DNA of 64,000 bases from JADJNY01 sp046349615 (GTDB lineage: Bacteria; Planctomycetota; UBA1135; GCA-002686595), in assembly GCA_046349615.1 (NCBI GenBank), contig JAXMBZ010000001.1, forward strand, positions 62,001 through 126,000. Direction: 5' to 3'. A program made the position numbers and the translations under genes. Shown here in pieces: positions 17,674-26,065 of the stretch. Every line of letters begins with the position of its first letter. Position 1 is the first letter of the stretch. The notes beneath the pieces were generated by a model. The model had not been told where the DNA came from. It searched no databases and saw only the letters and a program-made list of their open reading frames with translations.

Positions 17674-19850
17674 AGCGCACGCACGCGCTGCTCGTGATCG
17701 TCGCGACGTTCTTCGCGCTCTTCTGGCCGTGCCTCGTGCGCGGCTTCGTGATCTACCCGCACGACAACGCGCAGGAAATGGGGCTCTCGCGCGAAACGCC
17801 CGATCGGTGGCCGTCGAACCACAAGTTCTCGGACACGAGCTCGTTCTACGTGCCCGAGGTGAACGAGCACCTCCACGGCGACCACGAGGCGTGGCTCGCG
17901 ACGTGGAACCCGCACGTCGAGCTCGGCCGGCCGCTCGGGCAGGTGTCGGGCTTCAGCCCCGCGTTCCTGCTGACGCGCGTGCTCGCGTGGACGACGGACG
18001 ACGCGTTCGTGCTGCTCACGCGGATCACGCTCGTCACGTTCCTGCTCGCGGCGCTGTTCGCGTACTTCTTCCTCGAAGAGCTCGGCGTGCGCGTCGAGGT
18101 CGCATGCGGCGTGGCGTGCGCGCTCGTGCTCGGTCCGTACTCGATGTACTGGATCACGTGCGTCCTCTTTGCGGCCGGGTGGTGCTGGACGTTCCTGCTC
18201 CTGTGGCTCGCGGCGAGCTTCGCGCGCGCGCCGAGCGCGTGGAAAGGCCTCGGGATCGCGTTCGGCGCGCACGCGCTCTTGATGACGAGCTACCCGCAGC
18301 AGATCGTGTGGCACCTCTACGCGCTCGTGCCGTTCGCGGTCGTGCGCGCGTGGAAGAGCGGCGGAGCGCGCGTCGCGAAGCTCGTCGGCCTCGGCGCGTG
18401 CGCGCTGCTCGGTGTCGCGGCGGCGCTGCCCGTGTACGCGGACCTCGCGCTCGCGGCGCAGCGTTCGACGCGCGGCGCGGCGGACCACACGTTCTTCCTG
18501 CAGACGTTGACGGGCATGAACGGCACGGGCGAGCCGTGGCTGTTCCTCGCGCAACTCTTCGACCCGTTCTGGATCGGCGATCCGATGAACGAGTCGCGCG
18601 CGTTCAGCGGCGTGACGTTGACGCCGTTCCTGTGCGCCGGACTCGCGCTCGCGTGCGTCGGCGGCGCGCTGCGCAAGTGCTGGGGCTGGCTCGTGCTCGT
18701 CGCCGCCGGCATCGCGATGGCGTTCTCGAAGGAGCTCTACTTCGTCGGCGTCGACTACCTGGGCCTCTCGTTCTCGCGCTACACGCCGATGGCGGGCGCG
18801 TTGATCCCCGCGGCGGTCGCGGCGGCGTACGGGTTCGACGCGGCACTCTCGAGGAAGGAAGGCGGTCGTCTCGCCTGGTGCTGCGCGTGCATTCCTCCGA
18901 TCGCGATCGCGGTCGTGAGCTACGCGGTGCGTCCGGCGCCGTTCGTGCTCGGTTGGGTCGTGCTCGGCGTGCTCGTGTACGTCGCGACGATCGCCGCGGT
19001 CGCGACGAAGCGCGCGTGGCCGCTCGCGGCGCTCGGCGTGCTCGCGGCGCTCGCGTGGGGGCGCGCCGAGGTCCTGATGCGGCCGCGCGACTCGATCGCG
19101 ACGACGTCGCCGTTCGTCGAAGACTTGAAGGCGCGCGTCAAGGGCGCGCGCTACGCCGGCGCCGGCGACGTCGTGTCGCGCCTCCTGCCGCCGAACCAGG
19201 AGAGCGTGCTCGGCCTCTCGAGCATCCACTCGTTCAACTCGCTCTCGTCGCGCGCGTACCAGGACTGGGTGACGCGCGTCTCGGAGACCGGCACGCGCAC
19301 GTACGGCCGGCAGTTCCGCAAGATCACGAGCGCGGCGAAGCTGGGCGACGGGGAGCTCGCGCTCGCGGGCGTCGGCGTGATCGCTTCGGAGATCCCGCTC
19401 GAGTCGCCCGCGGTCGAGCGCGTCGGCGAGTTCGGCAGCGTGACGTTCTACAAACCGCGCGAAGCGCCGGTGTTCACGGCGATCTTCGCACGCTTCACCC
19501 GCGATGCGGACGGCGTGCGCGTCGATGACGACCCCGCGCAGCGCCGCTTCGCGGGCACGATCAACCCACAGGACGACTACCTGCGGATCGGGTTCGCGCC
19601 GACGACGTCGGAGGAGCTCCTCTTCGTCAGCCAACAGCACCATCCGCAGTGGCGCGCGAGCGCGGACGGTCGCGAGCTCGAGACCGTCGTCGTGAACGGC
19701 TTCTACCAGGGCGTGATCGTCCCGGCCGGCGTGAGCGAAGTGAAGCTCGTGTTCCGGCCGTGGTCGCTCTGGATGTGGATCCCGCAGCTCGCCTTCGTGC
19801 TCGCGGCGCTCGTGTGCGCTTGGTTCACGCTGCGCGCACGGAGCGCGTGA
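17670..19850 (+). CDS. YfhO-like polytopic membrane protein (GT-C fold), second of a tandem pair
   Basis: 726 residues, GTG start inside the GTGA overlap with the preceding stop, so the two are translationally coupled. It is colinear with its neighbour: VIYPHDNAQEM, ELGRPLGQVSGFSPAFL, TSYPQQIVWHLYA, LGLSFSRYTPMAGALIPA, LGLSSIHSFNSLSSRAYQDWVTRVS and QHHPQWRAS with VNGFYQGVIVPAGV. A clear tandem duplication with moderate divergence, presumably giving two related transferases or a heteromeric pair. It ends 25 bp from the convergent sulfatase-like gene. Confidence 0.8.
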   Translation: MKRTHALLVIVATFFALFWPCLVRGFVIYPHDNAQEMGLSRETPDRWPSNHKFSDTSSFYVPEVNEHLHGDHEAWLATWNPHVELGRPLGQVSGFSPAFLLTRVLAWTTDDAFVLLTRITLVTFLLAALFAYFFLEELGVRVEVACGVACALVLGPYSMYWITCVLFAAGWCWTFLLLWLAASFARAPSAWKGLGIAFGAHALLMTSYPQQIVWHLYALVPFAVVRAWKSGGARVAKLVGLGACALLGVAAALPVYADLALAAQRSTRGAADHTFFLQTLTGMNGTGEPWLFLAQLFDPFWIGDPMNESRAFSGVTLTPFLCAGLALACVGGALRKCWGWLVLVAAGIAMAFSKELYFVGVDYLGLSFSRYTPMAGALIPAAVAAAYGFDAALSRKEGGRLAWCCACIPPIAIAVVSYAVRPAPFVLGWVVLGVLVYVATIAAVATKRAWPLAALGVLAALAWGRAEVLMRPRDSIATTSPFVEDLKARVKGARYAGAGDVVSRLLPPNQESVLGLSSIHSFNSLSSRAYQDWVTRVSETGTRTYGRQFRKITSAAKLGDGELALAGVGVIASEIPLESPAVERVGEFGSVTFYKPREAPVFTAIFARFTRDADGVRVDDDPAQRRFAGTINPQDDYLRIGFAPTTSEELLFVSQQHHPQWRASADGRELETVVVNGFYQGVIVPAGVSEVKLVFRPWSLWMWIPQLAFVLAALVCAWFTLRARSA

Positions 19851-19875
19851 CCGCGGCGCGCTCGAGCGCGAGCCG

Positions 19876-21297
19876 TCACTGCGAATAGCCGAGATCGCGC
19901 AGCGACTGCCGCACGGTCGGATCGTCCGTGACCTCCGAGCGCGCGTTCGTCGAGCCGACCTTCTTCACCGTCTCGATCACGCCGCGCGCCTGCGTCACGA
20001 ACGCGGAGGTGTCGTCGCTCGGCGCGAGCGCGTGCTCCTCCTTCGGATCGGAGAGCAGGTCGTAGAGCTCCTCGCTCCCGTCCGAGCCGCGGATCAGCTT
20101 CCAACGCGGACCGATCACGGCCTCGAGCTCGCGGTCGTAGCGCTTCATGCGCCCACTCGCGATCAACGACTCGGGCAGCGCCGCGAACGAGATCACCGGC
20201 CGATCGAGCGCGGCATAGAGCACGCGCGCGGCCGGGAGCGGCTTGCGCAGGTCGACGCCGACCACGTGCTCGCCCGGCGCGAGCCCCGCCGCCGCCGCCG
20301 CGGTCGTGTACACGTCGGCGAGCTGCGCGAGCTTCGTCTCTCGCGCGCCCGCGGCGATTCCCGGCCCGCGCGCGAGCAGTGCGACGCGGACGTTCGAGTC
20401 GTAGAGGTGGAAGTTGTGGCTGATGTGGCCGTGGTCGCCGAAGCTCTCGCCGTGGTCGCTGACGAGGAACACGAGCGTGTCCTCGCCCTTCGCGCGCGCA
20501 TCGACGGCCGCGACGATCGCGCGCACGATCGAGTCGGTGTAGCGCAGCTCGCCCGCGTAGAGCGACTCGAGCGCGTCCCACTCCTCCTTCAAGAGCGGGA
20601 GGTCGCCCTGGTAGTGACGCGCGACGACGCCGAAGGGCTTGCCGCGCTCGAAGAAGTGGTTCGCTGCGTTCGCCGCCTCGTTCTCGCTCGCGAAGAACGG
20701 CGCCGCGGCGGAGAGCGGCGGGAGGTAGGGCATGTGCGGCTCGATCAAGTTCACGAAGAGGAAGAAGGGCTTCGCCTCCGTCTTCGTCTCGTCGAGCCAC
20801 GCACGCACGCTCTGCACCGTCGGATGCGTCTCGGGAGCATCGTTCCAGCGCTCACGCTTCTCCCACTTGTCGACGAAGCGTTGGAAGCCGCGCGCGAGCC
20901 CCGTGTGCTCCGCGACCCACGGGTTGTTGCTGAAGCCCGCGGTCGAATAGCCGGCGGAAGCGAGGCGCTCGGCGAGCGTCGGCAGCGAGGGCTCGAGCTT
21001 CGGATTCGTCTGCGTCGCGCGGTGCACGCTCGGCAGCGCTCCGGTGAAGAGCGTCGCGTGCGCGGGGAGCGTCCAACCGGAGCTCGAGTACGCGCGCTCG
21101 TAGACCGTGCCCGCCTTCGCGAACTCCTCGAGGAACGGGCTCGTCGGCCGCGGCGCGCCGTACACGGAGAGCGCGTCGGGCCGCGCCGTGTCGAGCACGA
21201 CGATCACGACGTTCGGCTTCGGTTTCGAGCACGCGAACGCGAGGAGCGCGACGACGAGCGCCGGGAACCAGGCTCGGAACGGAGGTGCGGGCCGCAT
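19876..21297 (-). CDS. Sulfatase-fold lipoprotein with Thr in place of the formylglycine Cys/Ser
   Basis: 473 residues. Lipobox LLAFAC with lipidated Cys23. Alkaline-phosphatase/sulfatase fold: first metal motif VVIVVLDTARPDALS (Asp36, Asp41), second metal motif LVFLVSDHGESFGDHGHISH. The nucleophile motif reads WTLPAHATLFTG: Thr76 stands where sulfatases have Cys or Ser (C/S-x-P-x-R), and His80 replaces Arg. This cannot be a formylglycine sulfatase by the usual route. Thr nucleophiles occur in phosphotransferases and phosphodiesterases of the same superfamily. It is the last gene of a minus-strand glycan run. Confidence 0.82.
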   Translation of the reverse strand: MRPAPPFRAWFPALVVALLAFACSKPKPNVVIVVLDTARPDALSVYGAPRPTSPFLEEFAKAGTVYERAYSSSGWTLPAHATLFTGALPSVHRATQTNPKLEPSLPTLAERLASAGYSTAGFSNNPWVAEHTGLARGFQRFVDKWEKRERWNDAPETHPTVQSVRAWLDETKTEAKPFFLFVNLIEPHMPYLPPLSAAAPFFASENEAANAANHFFERGKPFGVVARHYQGDLPLLKEEWDALESLYAGELRYTDSIVRAIVAAVDARAKGEDTLVFLVSDHGESFGDHGHISHNFHLYDSNVRVALLARGPGIAAGARETKLAQLADVYTTAAAAAGLAPGEHVVGVDLRKPLPAARVLYAALDRPVISFAALPESLIASGRMKRYDRELEAVIGPRWKLIRGSDGSEELYDLLSDPKEEHALAPSDDTSAFVTQARGVIETVKKVGSTNARSEVTDDPTVRQSLRDLGYSQ

Positions 21298-21352
21298 GGA
21301 CTCGGCATCCTAACCGCGCGCGACGGCGAGCCGAGCCTCCGAGCGCTCGTCC

Positions 21353-22924
21353 TCAGCGGCGGCGCAGGAAGAGGAAGTTGTCCGGCAACTCGGGCGTGGG
21401 CACGCGATCGAAGTCCTGTTCGAGCCGGCGCCAGACCTTGGGGTGCGTGTTCGCGAAGCGCCGCTCCTCGACACCGCCGACGCCGAGATCCTGCAGGAAG
21501 ACCCAGCGCACGGAGGAGAGCTCGTCGAGCATCCGCTGCTGGGCCTCGTCGTCGGCGGGCCAGAGCGGGTACACGTCCCACACGGGCGCCTTGCGGCCGA
21601 GCAGCGGGTAGAGCGCGAGGAGCTTCGACCCGAGGAGGATCGGTTCGCCGCTCGGGACCTCGCGTTCGATCCGCGCGCGAACGGCGTCGAGGCGCTGCGC
21701 GACCTGCGCGTCGACCTCGAGCGTCGAACCCCGCGCGTCGAACGCGACGTACTCCCGCGGCGATCCGCGCGCGGCGAGCCGGCGGCCGAGCGGTTGCTGC
21801 GTCCCGATCGCGAACACGCTGATCGCGAACAGGACGACGAGCGTGACGGCGCCGAAGCTCCGTCCCGGCGCGGACGACGCTCCGCGCGCGCGCTGGAACT
21901 CGCAAGCGAGGGCGACGACGCCGAGCAGGAGCGGCGCGACGGTCACGGCGACGTGGTAGATGTCGGAGCGCTCGGCGACGAGGTGCACGTACGGGAGGCC
22001 GACGCAGAGCGCCGCGACGAGCTCCGGAGTCGGCGACGCGCGTCGAATGCGGTCGCGGAGCACGACGAAGCCGAGCGCGGCGTAGCCCACGACGAACAGC
22101 ACGAAGACGGCGCTCAACGCGTACGCGGAGACGAGCTCCACGCCCTGGAGGCGTTCCGCGTCGACCGTCCACGGCCACGTCGCGGGGAACGGGACGTTCA
22201 GGCTCGAGCGTCCGACGTAGAAGAGGATCGACTCGTAGAACGCTCGCGCGAACCCGGGCACGACCGCGATCGCCGCGAACATCGGCGCGTAGCCGAGCAG
22301 CGTCCCTCCCACGAGCGCTGCGGGACCCCGAAGCCCGGGAGCTCGTCCTTCACGCGCGCCGCCGAGCACGAGCACGCCGACGAACGCGACACCCAGGTAG
22401 AGCCCGTGGTTGCGACCGAAGAAGGCCGCGAGGCCGACGAGGATTCCCGCCGCGAAGGTCCGGCGTGCGGATGGGCGCTCGGCGAGCCGCGCTGCCGTGT
22501 ACACCGCGACCAACGCGAGCGCGGCATCGAACGAGCGCCACGACGGGAACTGCCACGCGAGCAGCAACAGCCCGCCGGAGATCGTCGCGAACCAGGTGCG
22601 CGTGCACCGTCGCAGCACGAGCAGCCCCGCCGTCAGGCCGATCGCCGCGAAGCTCGCGCACGCCGCGCGCAGGACGAGGATGCCGCCGCCGAACACGTGC
22701 TCGAACGCCGCGCACCACAGATAGCGGCCGGGATCGTAGGAGCGGAAGTCGCGCAACGGCCACTCGCCGCGCACGACGGCCTCGACGCCGTACCAGAGAT
22801 AGCCCTCGTCCTGCGGCGCGAGCCCGACGTGCGCTTGGAGCAGGTACGCGACGCAGGTCAGCGCGGCCGCGAGCGCTGCACAGGCGAGGAGATCGGGCTC
22901 GAAGTCCCTCAGCCGCGCGAACAT
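21353..22924 (-). CDS. Polytopic membrane protein, GT-C/GT39-like glycosyltransferase candidate
   Basis: 523 residues from MFARLRDFEPDLLAC, with a GGGAG ribosome-binding stretch seven bases upstream. About 11 TM helices; the first outer loop carries APQDEGYLWYGVEAVVRGEWPLRDFRSYDPGRYL. That acidic loop after TM1 and the amphipathic repeat that follows are typical of GT-C polyprenyl-phosphate-sugar transferases. The C-terminal soluble part (about 400-523) holds EPILLGSKLLALYPLLGRKAPVWDVYPLW. Acceptor and sugar are unknown. It lies between wecE and a sulfatase-fold gene. Confidence 0.72.
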   Translation of the reverse strand: MFARLRDFEPDLLACAALAAALTCVAYLLQAHVGLAPQDEGYLWYGVEAVVRGEWPLRDFRSYDPGRYLWCAAFEHVFGGGILVLRAACASFAAIGLTAGLLVLRRCTRTWFATISGGLLLLAWQFPSWRSFDAALALVAVYTAARLAERPSARRTFAAGILVGLAAFFGRNHGLYLGVAFVGVLVLGGAREGRAPGLRGPAALVGGTLLGYAPMFAAIAVVPGFARAFYESILFYVGRSSLNVPFPATWPWTVDAERLQGVELVSAYALSAVFVLFVVGYAALGFVVLRDRIRRASPTPELVAALCVGLPYVHLVAERSDIYHVAVTVAPLLLGVVALACEFQRARGASSAPGRSFGAVTLVVLFAISVFAIGTQQPLGRRLAARGSPREYVAFDARGSTLEVDAQVAQRLDAVRARIEREVPSGEPILLGSKLLALYPLLGRKAPVWDVYPLWPADDEAQQRMLDELSSVRWVFLQDLGVGGVEERRFANTHPKVWRRLEQDFDRVPTPELPDNFLFLRRR

Positions 22925-23024
22925 CGTGTGGCTCCCGTCGAGCAACGCACCGCCGAACGGAACGCCCTCGGAGCGCGCGCGATCCCGCGCGCCGCGAGCC
23001 TCGAGCGCAAGGCGAGGTTCGCGT

Positions 23025-24164
23025 TCACGCGCGGAAGCTCTTCACCGCCTCGACGACTTCGGCCTGCTCGCCGCTCGTGAGCTTGTTGTAGAACGGCAGG
23101 CGCACGAGGCGGCTCGAGACGTCCTCGGTGACCGGGCAGTCGCCTTCCTTGCCGCCGAACTTGCGGCCCATGTCGGAGAGGTGCAGCGGCAGGTAGTGGA
23201 AGACGGAGAGGATTCCGCGCTGCGCGAGGTGGTCGATGAAGCGCTCGCGCTGCTCCGTGCTCTTCATGAGCATGTAGAACATGTGCCACGGCTGCTCGCA
23301 GTGCGCGGGCACCGTCGGGAGCGTGACGCCCGCTTCCTTCGCCCAGCCGCGGAGCTCCGCTTCGTACGCGTTCCAGATCTGCTCGCGGCGGCCCTGGATC
23401 GCGTCGCGCGCCTCGAGCTGCGCGTACAGGAACGCGGCGAGCATGTCGCTCGGCAGGTAGGACGAGCCGACGTCGACCCACGTGTACTTGTGCACGAGCC
23501 CGCGCAGGAACTTCGAGCGGTTCGTGCCCTTCTCGCGCAGGATCTCGGCGCGCTCGTTGTACTGCGCGTCGTTGATGAGGAGCGCGCCGCCTTCGCCGCA
23601 CGTGAAGTTCTTCGTCTCGTGGAAGCTCTGCGTCGCCATCACGCCGAGCGTGCCGAGGAAGCGGCCTTTGTACTTCGCGTAGAGGCCGTGCGCGTTGTCC
23701 TCGACGACCGGAATGCCGTGCTTCTTGCCGATCGCGAGCAGCGCGTCCATCTCGCACGCGACGCCGGCGTAGTGGAGCGCCATGATCGCCTTCGTGCGCT
23801 TCGTGATGTGCTTCTCGACCTGCTTCTCGTCGAGGTTCAGCGTGTCGGGCCGGATGTCCGCGAAGATCGGCTTCACGCCGCGGATCACGTAGGCGTTCAC
23901 CGTCGTCACGAACGCGAACGACGGGAAGATCACCTCGTCGCCCGGCTGGCAGTCGAGCAGGAACGCCGTCATCTCGAGCGCGTGCGTGCAGTTCGTCGTC
24001 AGCAGGACCTTCTGCACGCCGAGCGTCGTCTGGAGGAGCGCGTGGCACGCCTTGGTGAAGTGGCCGTCGCCGGAGATGTGTCCGCGCTCGATCGCTTCCG
24101 AGATGTAGCGCTCTTCCGAGCCGGCGAAGGAGGGCTTGTTGAAGGGGATCCGGTACTTGCTCAT
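23025..24164 (-). CDS. wecE: dTDP-4-amino-4,6-dideoxygalactose transaminase
   Basis: 379 residues, colinear with WecE/RffA of enterobacterial common antigen synthesis. It converts dTDP-4-keto-6-deoxyglucose and glutamate to dTDP-4-amino-4,6-dideoxygalactose using pyridoxal phosphate. Family-specific stretches: IPFNKPSF, SGDGHFTKAC, LDCQPGDEVIFPSFAFVTTVNAYVIRG, LHYAGVACEMD, VVEDNAHG, SFHETKNFTCGEGG with the PLP lysine Lys185, REKGTNRSKF, YTWVDVGSSYLPSD, and FHYLPLH. Full length compared with the family (about 376). It lies 106 bp downstream of wecD; no dTDP-sugar synthesis genes (rmlA/B type) are in the window, so the substrate must be made elsewhere. Confidence 0.93.
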   Translation of the reverse strand: MSKYRIPFNKPSFAGSEERYISEAIERGHISGDGHFTKACHALLQTTLGVQKVLLTTNCTHALEMTAFLLDCQPGDEVIFPSFAFVTTVNAYVIRGVKPIFADIRPDTLNLDEKQVEKHITKRTKAIMALHYAGVACEMDALLAIGKKHGIPVVEDNAHGLYAKYKGRFLGTLGVMATQSFHETKNFTCGEGGALLINDAQYNERAEILREKGTNRSKFLRGLVHKYTWVDVGSSYLPSDMLAAFLYAQLEARDAIQGRREQIWNAYEAELRGWAKEAGVTLPTVPAHCEQPWHMFYMLMKSTEQRERFIDHLAQRGILSVFHYLPLHLSDMGRKFGGKEGDCPVTEDVSSRLVRLPFYNKLTSGEQAEVVEAVKSFRA

Positions 24165-24270
24165 GGCGGTTTCGACGGGCTGGTGCGCGCGTTCGGGCGC
24201 GACAGCATATCGGATCGCGGAGCAGGGGAGCCCAACGGTCGCGGCCTCGAACTCGGTTTCGGGCGCGCGA

Positions 24271-25002
24271 TCAGCCGCGATCGAGCCAGCGATGGTGCCA
24301 GAGCTCCATCGCGCACGTCCGGAAGCCCGCGGCCTGGTAGAGGCGCTGCGCAGCGAGGTTCCGGCCCTGCGTCACGACGGTCGCGCGGGCGCAACCCTTC
24401 GCGCGCATCCAGGCGATCGCCGACTCGACGAGCTGCTTGCCGAGCCCGCGGCCCTGCGCTTCCTTCGCGAGGCCGACGAGCCCGATCTCCGCCGTGTTCT
24501 CCGGGCGAAGGTGGATCGAGAGGTAGCCGAGCGCGCCGCCGCCTTCGTCGGGGACGAGCACGCGCTCCGCCCAGCCGTTCACGCTCTTCTCGATCCACGT
24601 CGCGTAGAGTTCGTCGCACCGCTCGCGCGGGAAGCGACCGTCCGCGTAGAAGCGCGTGTTCGTGTGGTTGTAGGCCGCGATCGCGCGCAATGCCGGGACG
24701 TCCTCGGCGCGGGCGGAGCGGATGCCCTCGTGCGCGCTCGGGGTCGGGAGCTTCGCGAGCTCGCAGTCGAACGTCACGCGCACGTCGACGAATCGGAAGC
24801 GGTGCTCGCCCGCCGCGCGCAGCGTGGTCACATCGTCCGCGTCGGAGCGCAGGTAGAGGCAGTCGATGCGCTCCGTGCGGCACCAGACGAGGGCGCGCTC
24901 GAGCGCCGCGGAGTCGAGCGGTCCCGCGTCGAGCGCGGAGAGGCTCGCGATGCGCACGCCGAAGAACTGGGTGTCCCAGTCGAGGAAGCGCGGCGTCGTC
25001 AC
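24271..25002 (-). CDS. wecD: dTDP-4-amino-4,6-dideoxy-D-galactose acyltransferase (GNAT fold)
   Basis: 243 residues from a GTG whose last two bases lie in the TGA stop of the upstream GT2 gene (4-bp overlap). N-terminal half: FLDWDTQFFGVRIASL and DCLYLRSDADD, the WecD-type cap. C-terminal half is a GNAT acetyltransferase: LGYLSIHLRPENTAEIGLVGLAKEAQGRGLGKQLVESAIAWM with the acetyl-CoA loop QGRGLG, then VVTQGRNLAAQRLYQAAGFR. It would acetylate the amino sugar made by WecE. Gene order GT2-wecD-wecE supports the pathway. Confidence 0.88.
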   Translation of the reverse strand: MTTPRFLDWDTQFFGVRIASLSALDAGPLDSAALERALVWCRTERIDCLYLRSDADDVTTLRAAGEHRFRFVDVRVTFDCELAKLPTPSAHEGIRSARAEDVPALRAIAAYNHTNTRFYADGRFPRERCDELYATWIEKSVNGWAERVLVPDEGGGALGYLSIHLRPENTAEIGLVGLAKEAQGRGLGKQLVESAIAWMRAKGCARATVVTQGRNLAAQRLYQAAGFRTCAMELWHHRWLDRG

Positions 25003-25940
25003 GGCTTCGCGTCCCGGCCGCCGACCTCCGCGCGCACGGCGTACGTCGGACGGTCCATCATGCGGAAGTGCATGCGCGCGAGGTACTCGCCGATGATCCC
25101 GAGAGCGAAGAGCTGAGCGCCGCTGAAGATCGTGATCAGCGACGCCAGGAACGTGAAGCCCTCGACCGGGTGCGCCGTGAACACGCGCAGCACGACGAGG
25201 AAGATCACGAGCGCGATGCCGACGGCCGAGAGCACGAACCCGATCCAGCTCGCGAGCTGCAACGGCAGCGTGCTGAACCCGGTCATCATGTTCAGCGCGT
25301 GCGTGAGCAACTTCTTGAACGTGTAGTTCGAGACGCCGATCGTGCGCGGGTCGTGGCGCACGGGGATCGCCTTGAAGCGCGTCGTGCCCCACGTGAGCAA
25401 CACGTCGATCGACACGAACTGGCTCTGGTAGTTCTCGAACGCCGTGCGCAGCTCCGTGCGGAACACGCGGAACGCGCTGACCTTGCTCGCGGTGTCCGCG
25501 CCCATCGACTTCTCGAGCGCGAGTTTCGTGACCCGCGACGCGAGGTCGCGCAGGAGCCCGTGACGCTCCTTCTGCGGCGTGCCGTAGACGACGTCCGTGT
25601 TCGAATCGAGCGCGACGAGGAGCTTCTCGATCTCCTCCGGCGGGTGTTGGAGGTCGTCGTCCATCGTCACGACGAGCTCGTGGCGCGCGGCGCGGATACC
25701 GCAGAGCAGCGCGTTGTGCTGCCCGTAGTTGCGCATCATGCAGATGCCGCGGATCCACGGCTTCGCGCGCGCGAGCTCCTGCACGACGCCCCAGCTCCCG
25801 TCGCGACTCGAGTCGTTGACGAGGATCAGCTCGTACTCGCGCGCGAGACGGGCTAGCACGGGCTCGAGCCGCTCGACAAGCGGGCGAAGCGAGCCCTCGC
25901 TGTTGTAGACCGGAACGAGGACGGTGAGGGACGGCAGCAT
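24999..25940 (-). CDS. Family 2 glycosyltransferase with two C-terminal TM helices (ArnC/GtrB type)
   Basis: 313 residues from MLPSLTVLVPVYNSEGSL. GT-A catalytic part: LILVNDSSRDGS, CMMRNYGQHNALLCGI, VVTMDDDLQHPPEEIEKL (DxD), KVSAFRVFR. Two TM helices at about 232-300 (ASWIGFVLSAVGIALVIFLVVL, FLASLITIFSGAQLFALGIIGEYLARMHFR). This is the layout of polyprenyl-phosphate sugar synthases, which load a sugar onto undecaprenyl phosphate at the inner face of the membrane. It could supply the lipid-linked donor for the neighbouring GT-C enzymes. Overlaps wecD by 4 bp. Confidence 0.9.
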   Translation of the reverse strand: MLPSLTVLVPVYNSEGSLRPLVERLEPVLARLAREYELILVNDSSRDGSWGVVQELARAKPWIRGICMMRNYGQHNALLCGIRAARHELVVTMDDDLQHPPEEIEKLLVALDSNTDVVYGTPQKERHGLLRDLASRVTKLALEKSMGADTASKVSAFRVFRTELRTAFENYQSQFVSIDVLLTWGTTRFKAIPVRHDPRTIGVSNYTFKKLLTHALNMMTGFSTLPLQLASWIGFVLSAVGIALVIFLVVLRVFTAHPVEGFTFLASLITIFSGAQLFALGIIGEYLARMHFRMMDRPTYAVRAEVGGRDAKP

Positions 25941-26065
25941 GCGATCCGTGCGCGGGGCGAGAGGATACCCCTCTTCGACCGGTCGAGTCAGCGGACTTCT
26001 CCCCGCGCTCGCGCGGAGCCGAGACCGGGAAACGGCTTCCGGGTCGTGTCTCGCCCGGGGCTCGG

